NCBI GenBank assembly: GCA_027018935.1
Contig: JALUXZ010000174.1
Coordinates: forward strand, 1 to 47,304
DNA: 47,304 nt
Reading direction: 5' to 3'
From: Mariprofundaceae bacterium
GTDB taxonomy: Bacteria; Pseudomonadota; Zetaproteobacteria; Mariprofundales; Mariprofundaceae
The notes beneath the pieces are model-generated. The model was not told the origin of the DNA, did not search any database, and was given only the letters and a program-made list of their open reading frames with translations. Of the stretch, positions 44,302 to 47,304 are shown in pieces. How positions within the stretch are numbered: the first letter of the stretch is position 1; each line of letters begins with the position of its first letter. The translations under genes and the position numbers were made by a program.

Positions 44302-45311
44302 GGTTTCATATCCAGCACTGGTGGAGCCATTTCAAAACTATCTTGCGGCTGTTTTTCAGGCGCACCTCCACCCAACAGCCATGAATCTTGCATATTTCTC
44401 AGCAATACCTGCATTTCTTTCAATGTTGCACGCGAATCGCGTGCCAAGCCTGGTAATTCAGGAGTCATCTCAGACAAATCTGAAGCAACAAGCTTTAGTG
44501 ACGATGAAAGTTCATCAACATGCACCAGCAGCTCATTGGTTCTTTGTATAGTTTCAGGGGCATGCTCACCAAGGCTTTTGGATAACGGCTTAATATTTTC
44601 CAGAATCTCCGTGGTGGCAGAGAGTGAATCTGCCAATCGCAAAGCAACTTTTTGTTCATCCAAATCTTCCGCCACATTCCCCAACTGCGCCAAAGCTTGG
44701 GTAAACGTCTGTACAGCCAATTGCAGACTTTTTCCATCAACTGAGCTGGTTATCTCACGTAATGATGCCATACCCACCCGTAAATCACTATCTGGATTAT
44801 TCATCCATACCGATAACGATGCCAACTCTCGCAACAAAATATTAGCATTGCCTACTGCAGGCTTTAGCTCTGTTAGCAAGTCTTCCAATGAAGCCTTGGT
44901 TTCATAATTTAAGACCTCACCACTCTCAAGCATCGGCTTGCTAATATCACCACGGGTTAACTCAACAACTTGCTCACCCAACAGCCCTTCTTTAATGAAT
45001 TGGATCACAGCACCTTGATGAATCATATGATGGTAACGTTCAAGCAAACGCAATGAAATACGCACTTGCCCTTCATGTTGCAATTCAATTTGATCAATAT
45101 GACCAATCGCAAAACCTTGAAATTTCACTGACTGTCCTTCATAAAAAGAGCTTGCAGAAGGAGGCTCTACAAACAAATAAAACTTTTTAGAAAACACATT
45201 ACTACGCACACTCACAATCAGCACAACCAAAATTAGCGCGCCAATACCCAGCATCACAAACCAACCAACTTGGCGTTTTATATCCGATACAAAACTTGTA
45301 GAATCTACCAT
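44298..45311 (-). CDS. mlaD: MCE-family substrate-binding protein (MlaD-like)
   Basis: A single N-terminal membrane helix (VGWFVMLGIGALILVVLIVSV) precedes an MCE domain at about 40-120 (FYLFVEPPSASSFYEGQSVKFQGFAIGHIDQIEL...VVELTRGD). It then has a long coiled-coil region (about 150-300; VDELSSSLKLVASDLSEMTPEL) like the needle of longer MCE proteins. 337 aa is longer than E. coli MlaD (183 aa) and nearer the long YrbD-type or LetB-like group. It binds lipids between permease and the outer membrane. It overlaps the preceding gene by seven bases. Confidence 0.9.
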   Translation of the reverse strand: MVDSTSFVSDIKRQVGWFVMLGIGALILVVLIVSVRSNVFSKKFYLFVEPPSASSFYEGQSVKFQGFAIGHIDQIELQHEGQVRISLRLLERYHHMIHQGAVIQFIKEGLLGEQVVELTRGDISKPMLESGEVLNYETKASLEDLLTELKPAVGNANILLRELASLSVWMNNPDSDLRVGMASLREITSSVDGKSLQLAVQTFTQALAQLGNVAEDLDEQKVALRLADSLSATTEILENIKPLSKSLGEHAPETIQRTNELLVHVDELSSSLKLVASDLSEMTPELPGLARDSRATLKEMQVLLRNMQDSWLLGGGAPEKQPQDSFEMAPPVLDMKP

Positions 45312-45985
45312 ATACCACTCACATCAGGCACATTATCGCATTCAATCTCATATGTCTGTGAAAATTCCAAGCCAGAGCCTTCATGTATGGATGATGTCAG
45401 ATATAATACCCCTGCCCCTAACTGCAACATTGCCTCTTGGGCTTTATCACGGAATATTTGCAAACGCTCAGGCGGCATGCCTACATGAACTTCCTGCGCC
45501 ACAATCACATCAGGTCGTTTGAGTAAGCAATGCCCCAAACTAACCAAAGCATGCGTATAAACCGAGCGCTCACCCGCTTGCTCATAAAGCAATGAGCTCA
45601 AACCAAGAAATTCAGCAACCGCTTCTACTTCACTTTCGGCTCTCTTTAAGCATGATGTGTCTTCAGCATACAAAAAAGGCAACAATAAATTTTCGCGCAT
45701 ACTTAAATTTGCCAATAGCCCACGCCGTCGAATCATACTAGCAACACGGGCACAATAAGCAGGTTTACCAGCCACCACACGCTTTTTGCCATAATTCAAC
45801 CACACGTATGGATCATCACCCTCACCCAATACAAATTGAGGAAAGAAACGATCCAAAAACATATATTGCATATTACAGTTCATCACAAAACGAACATGCT
45901 TACCACGACAGATATAATCTTCAGGCAGCTTCCTACCAGCCACCTCCATCGCACGCCAATGCAGCTCATCACTCACAGGTTCCAT
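45305..45985 (-). CDS. Degenerate MlaF-like ABC ATPase, P-loop missing
   Basis: In the position of mlaF, between mlaE and mlaD. The end and middle can be aligned to MlaF: the Q-loop neighbourhood RRRGLLANLSMRENLLLPF (normally FQxGALFDSLTVxENVAFPL), a helix ESEVEAVAEFLGLSSL, a C-loop stretch ERSVYTHALVSLGHCLLKRPDVIVAQEV and an end VLYLTSSIHEGSGL (normally YVTH). The Walker A (G-x-x-G-x-G-K-S/T) is gone, the Q-loop Gln is Arg, the LSGGM signature is lost and the Walker B D-E is Q-E. It therefore cannot hydrolyse ATP. The start at 45985 (ATG) overlaps the mlaE stop by 13 bases. The frame is open and coupled, so it is not a random pseudogene; it may be a structural or regulatory subunit. Confidence 0.75.
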   Translation of the reverse strand: MEPVSDELHWRAMEVAGRKLPEDYICRGKHVRFVMNCNMQYMFLDRFFPQFVLGEGDDPYVWLNYGKKRVVAGKPAYCARVASMIRRRGLLANLSMRENLLLPFLYAEDTSCLKRAESEVEAVAEFLGLSSLLYEQAGERSVYTHALVSLGHCLLKRPDVIVAQEVHVGMPPERLQIFRDKAQEAMLQLGAGVLYLTSSIHEGSGLEFSQTYEIECDNVPDVSGIW

Positions 45986-46791
45986 ATTAGCACCCAAACC
46001 ACATCCAAGAATAACATTAATAACAACGCTCCCAAAACGCCATACGTCGCACGCACAGGAATTTGATTTGGATCATTTCCGACCCTGCTGCCCTGATCCA
46101 AAAGCATCATACATGACAACATCGGGTAAAACATACCCTTTACCATCATCCCAATAAGCCCATTGAGATCCATACCACGCTGCACTTCAAATAAAAACTG
46201 ACTAAAATTCAACGTATATGTCCATGATACAACCAGACCACCGACCCATACAGACACAACGACAAACACAAAGGTTAACACCAAACCACATAAAGAAAAT
46301 GCTAGAATTCGCGGCAAATATAAATATTCATAAGGAGAAACACCAAGGCTGTGCAACAAAGCATCCTCACCGCGCGACTGCATGTGCCCAACTTCCGTCA
46401 CCACTGCAACACCCGAGCGTGCCAATAAAAAAATCGCCACTAAAAATGGTGCCAATTCTTGCACAAGAATTCCATTCATCAAACTACCAATCAATGATAA
46501 GTCTTGAATCCTACGCGCAAAGTCCACAATATTATAAACAGCAAGAACCCCTGTTCCTAAGGCTATCGCAATCACCCAAGGCAGACTTTGAACACCTGTA
46601 AAATAAACTTGGCGCACCACCACATTCATCACTGCTGGTCTAGAGATCCAGCGCATACGAAGGAAAACTTGCAATATTGACCCAAAAAGGCGAAAAAATC
46701 GTTTCATACCCTGCAAAGCTTGCAACGAAAAGATGCCTACTCTGTCTGCGCGTCTATGCCATTGGTCGATATGTGTTTGTAACATGCCCAT
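45973..46791 (-). CDS. mlaE: MlaE-family ABC permease
   Basis: An inner-membrane permease with five or six helices. ARSGVAVVTEVGHMQSRGEDALLHSLGVSPYEYLYLPRILAF is the diagnostic MlaE block, and the coupling loop E-x-G-x-M in VTEVGHMQ is present. The start at 46791 is used (MGMLQTHIDQW) as the AAAGG stretch upstream is only weakly placed; 16 upstream codons are also open. It is the first gene of the operon. No ribosome-binding site of note. Confidence 0.9.
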   Translation of the reverse strand: MGMLQTHIDQWHRRADRVGIFSLQALQGMKRFFRLFGSILQVFLRMRWISRPAVMNVVVRQVYFTGVQSLPWVIAIALGTGVLAVYNIVDFARRIQDLSLIGSLMNGILVQELAPFLVAIFLLARSGVAVVTEVGHMQSRGEDALLHSLGVSPYEYLYLPRILAFSLCGLVLTFVFVVVSVWVGGLVVSWTYTLNFSQFLFEVQRGMDLNGLIGMMVKGMFYPMLSCMMLLDQGSRVGNDPNQIPVRATYGVLGALLLMLFLDVVWVLIWNL

Positions 46792-46853
46792 AGTCCATTT
46801 ATAAGCCTTTATAAAAGAAACACAAGCGATGCAGATCACAGCATTGTATTTAT

Positions 46854-47028
46854 GTAACTATTCAGCATAGTTATAAATTGGTTCGTATCTGTTCAGATTG
46901 CCGCTGATTTGTTCGAGACCACCAACAGCAGGCGCTTTTAGGCGAGGCAGAAAAGCGCAACTTACTGCTGTAAGTGAGCATTTTCTAACGCAGGTGTCGG
47001 GCGAATCGGTGGTAAGCTGAATAGTTAC
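46854..47028. repeat. GTAACTATTCAGCA-family repeat, second subtype, 175 bp
   Basis: Begins GTAACTATTCAGCATAG and ends GCTGAATAGTTAC, with the internal CTTACTGCTGTAAGT hairpin also seen at 37678. It sits in the spacer upstream of mlaE, where it could influence the operon's expression. Confidence 0.85.
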
Positions 47029-47043
47029 GTATTTATTTACTAT

Positions 47044-47156
47044 AGGGCACCTCGAAAAACCTCGCACAAGTTAAACGACGTTGATTTTCGCTCATAGCAA
47101 GGCGCAATAAAATGAGTAATAGCATCGCTATTATCCATTTTGTTCAACGCCGCTAG
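47044..47156. mobile_element. Fragment of another small element, interrupted by the MITE
   Basis: GGGCACCTCGAAAAACC begins an element with the same AGCAAGGCG ... CAACGCCGCTAG hairpin layout as the neighbouring repeats. It ends at CTAG, where the IS5-like MITE begins, so its second half, if present, is past the right edge. Assignment as a mobile element is inference. Confidence 0.5.
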
Positions 47157-47304
47157 GGAGGTGCTGATTAACTCTGAATGCGTGGATATGCGATTCAAAA
47201 TTGCCAACACCAAGACGGCAAGCGCAAGTAATAGCAACGCTATTGCTAAGTTTGCCAACGCAGGTGTTGGTGATTTTGGACGCATAGGCACCATTCATTG
47301 AGTT
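47157..47304 (-). mobile_element. IS5-like MITE, copy B (cut by the window edge)
   Basis: GGAGGTGCTGATTAACTC starts directly after CTAG. The interior matches the complement of copy A at 8431-8591 (for example GGCAAGCGCAAGTAATAGCA), so it lies in reverse orientation relative to copy A. About 13 bases of the right end are outside the window. Confidence 0.85.

Noticed and set aside
47040-47294. 84-codon minus-strand frame across the right-end elements
   Set aside because: It reads through the MITE and the adjoining element; composition is of repeat origin and its start lies in the MITE.

Overview
The window comes from a chromosome of a Gram-negative proteobacterium of moderate-to-low GC. It carries Mla-type outer-membrane lipid transport genes, lipoproteins, an OmpA-like protein, ApaG, YgiQ, TrhP and UbiD. 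The mixture of housekeeping genes with c-type cytochrome and polyferredoxin genes would fit a Zetaproteobacterium (Mariprofundus/Ghiorsea-like) or a deep gammaproteobacterium. That placement is inference from gene content only. No rRNA, tRNA or CRISPR was seen.

Layout. (1) 1-8.2 kb, minus strand: an accessory 'secreted protein' cluster. A NarL/DesK-type two-component system (response regulator 7386-8039, 7TM sensor kinase 5528-7393) is followed by an IPT/TIG-like exported protein, a large exported di-heme protein with lectin-like and FN3-like parts, and five small exported or membrane proteins. Two matching palindromes with NarL-like TACCCA/TGGGTA half-sites lie just upstream of the first two exported-protein genes, suggesting the adjacent system controls them. 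An array of seven 8-bp repeats lies upstream of the regulator. (2) 8.3-8.8 kb: a broken IS3-family orfA split by a 161-bp IS5-like MITE. (3) 9-16.7 kb, minus strand: a pyrimidine operon (oxidoreductase, ruvX, pyrB, pyrC, pyrK) into which an HpaII-like restriction-modification pair and a Fic protein have been inserted between pyrB and pyrC. (4) 16.7-31 kb: core genes on both strands: prmA, htpX, ldhA, ppsA, a hypothetical, a NapH-like polyferredoxin, ilvE, a class III cyclase, a PP2C-kinase fusion beside a formate/nitrite-type channel, and trhP. (5) 31-35 kb: small membrane and exported proteins, an M48 protease, and a run of 100-bp palindromic repeats around two paralogous membrane proteins. 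(6) 35.3-41.2 kb: ygiQ, a repeat-rich spacer, an OmpA-like lipoprotein, apaG, tyrS, tetR. (7) 41.2-46.8 kb, minus strand: a compact overlapping operon mlaE, a P-loop-less MlaF-like protein, mlaD, a TPR lipoprotein, an RsbW-like kinase, a STAS antagonist and ubiD. (8) 46.85-47.3 kb: nested small repeats.

At least three families of small, transposase-less repeats recur: a 161-bp IS5-like MITE with CTAG target sites, a GTAACTATTCAGCA-ended family of about 100-175 bp, and a 100-bp GAATTCGGGG-ended family. The most novel candidates are the MCE/Mla operon that pairs a dead ATPase with a partner-switch module, and the two-component-controlled exported cytochrome cluster.
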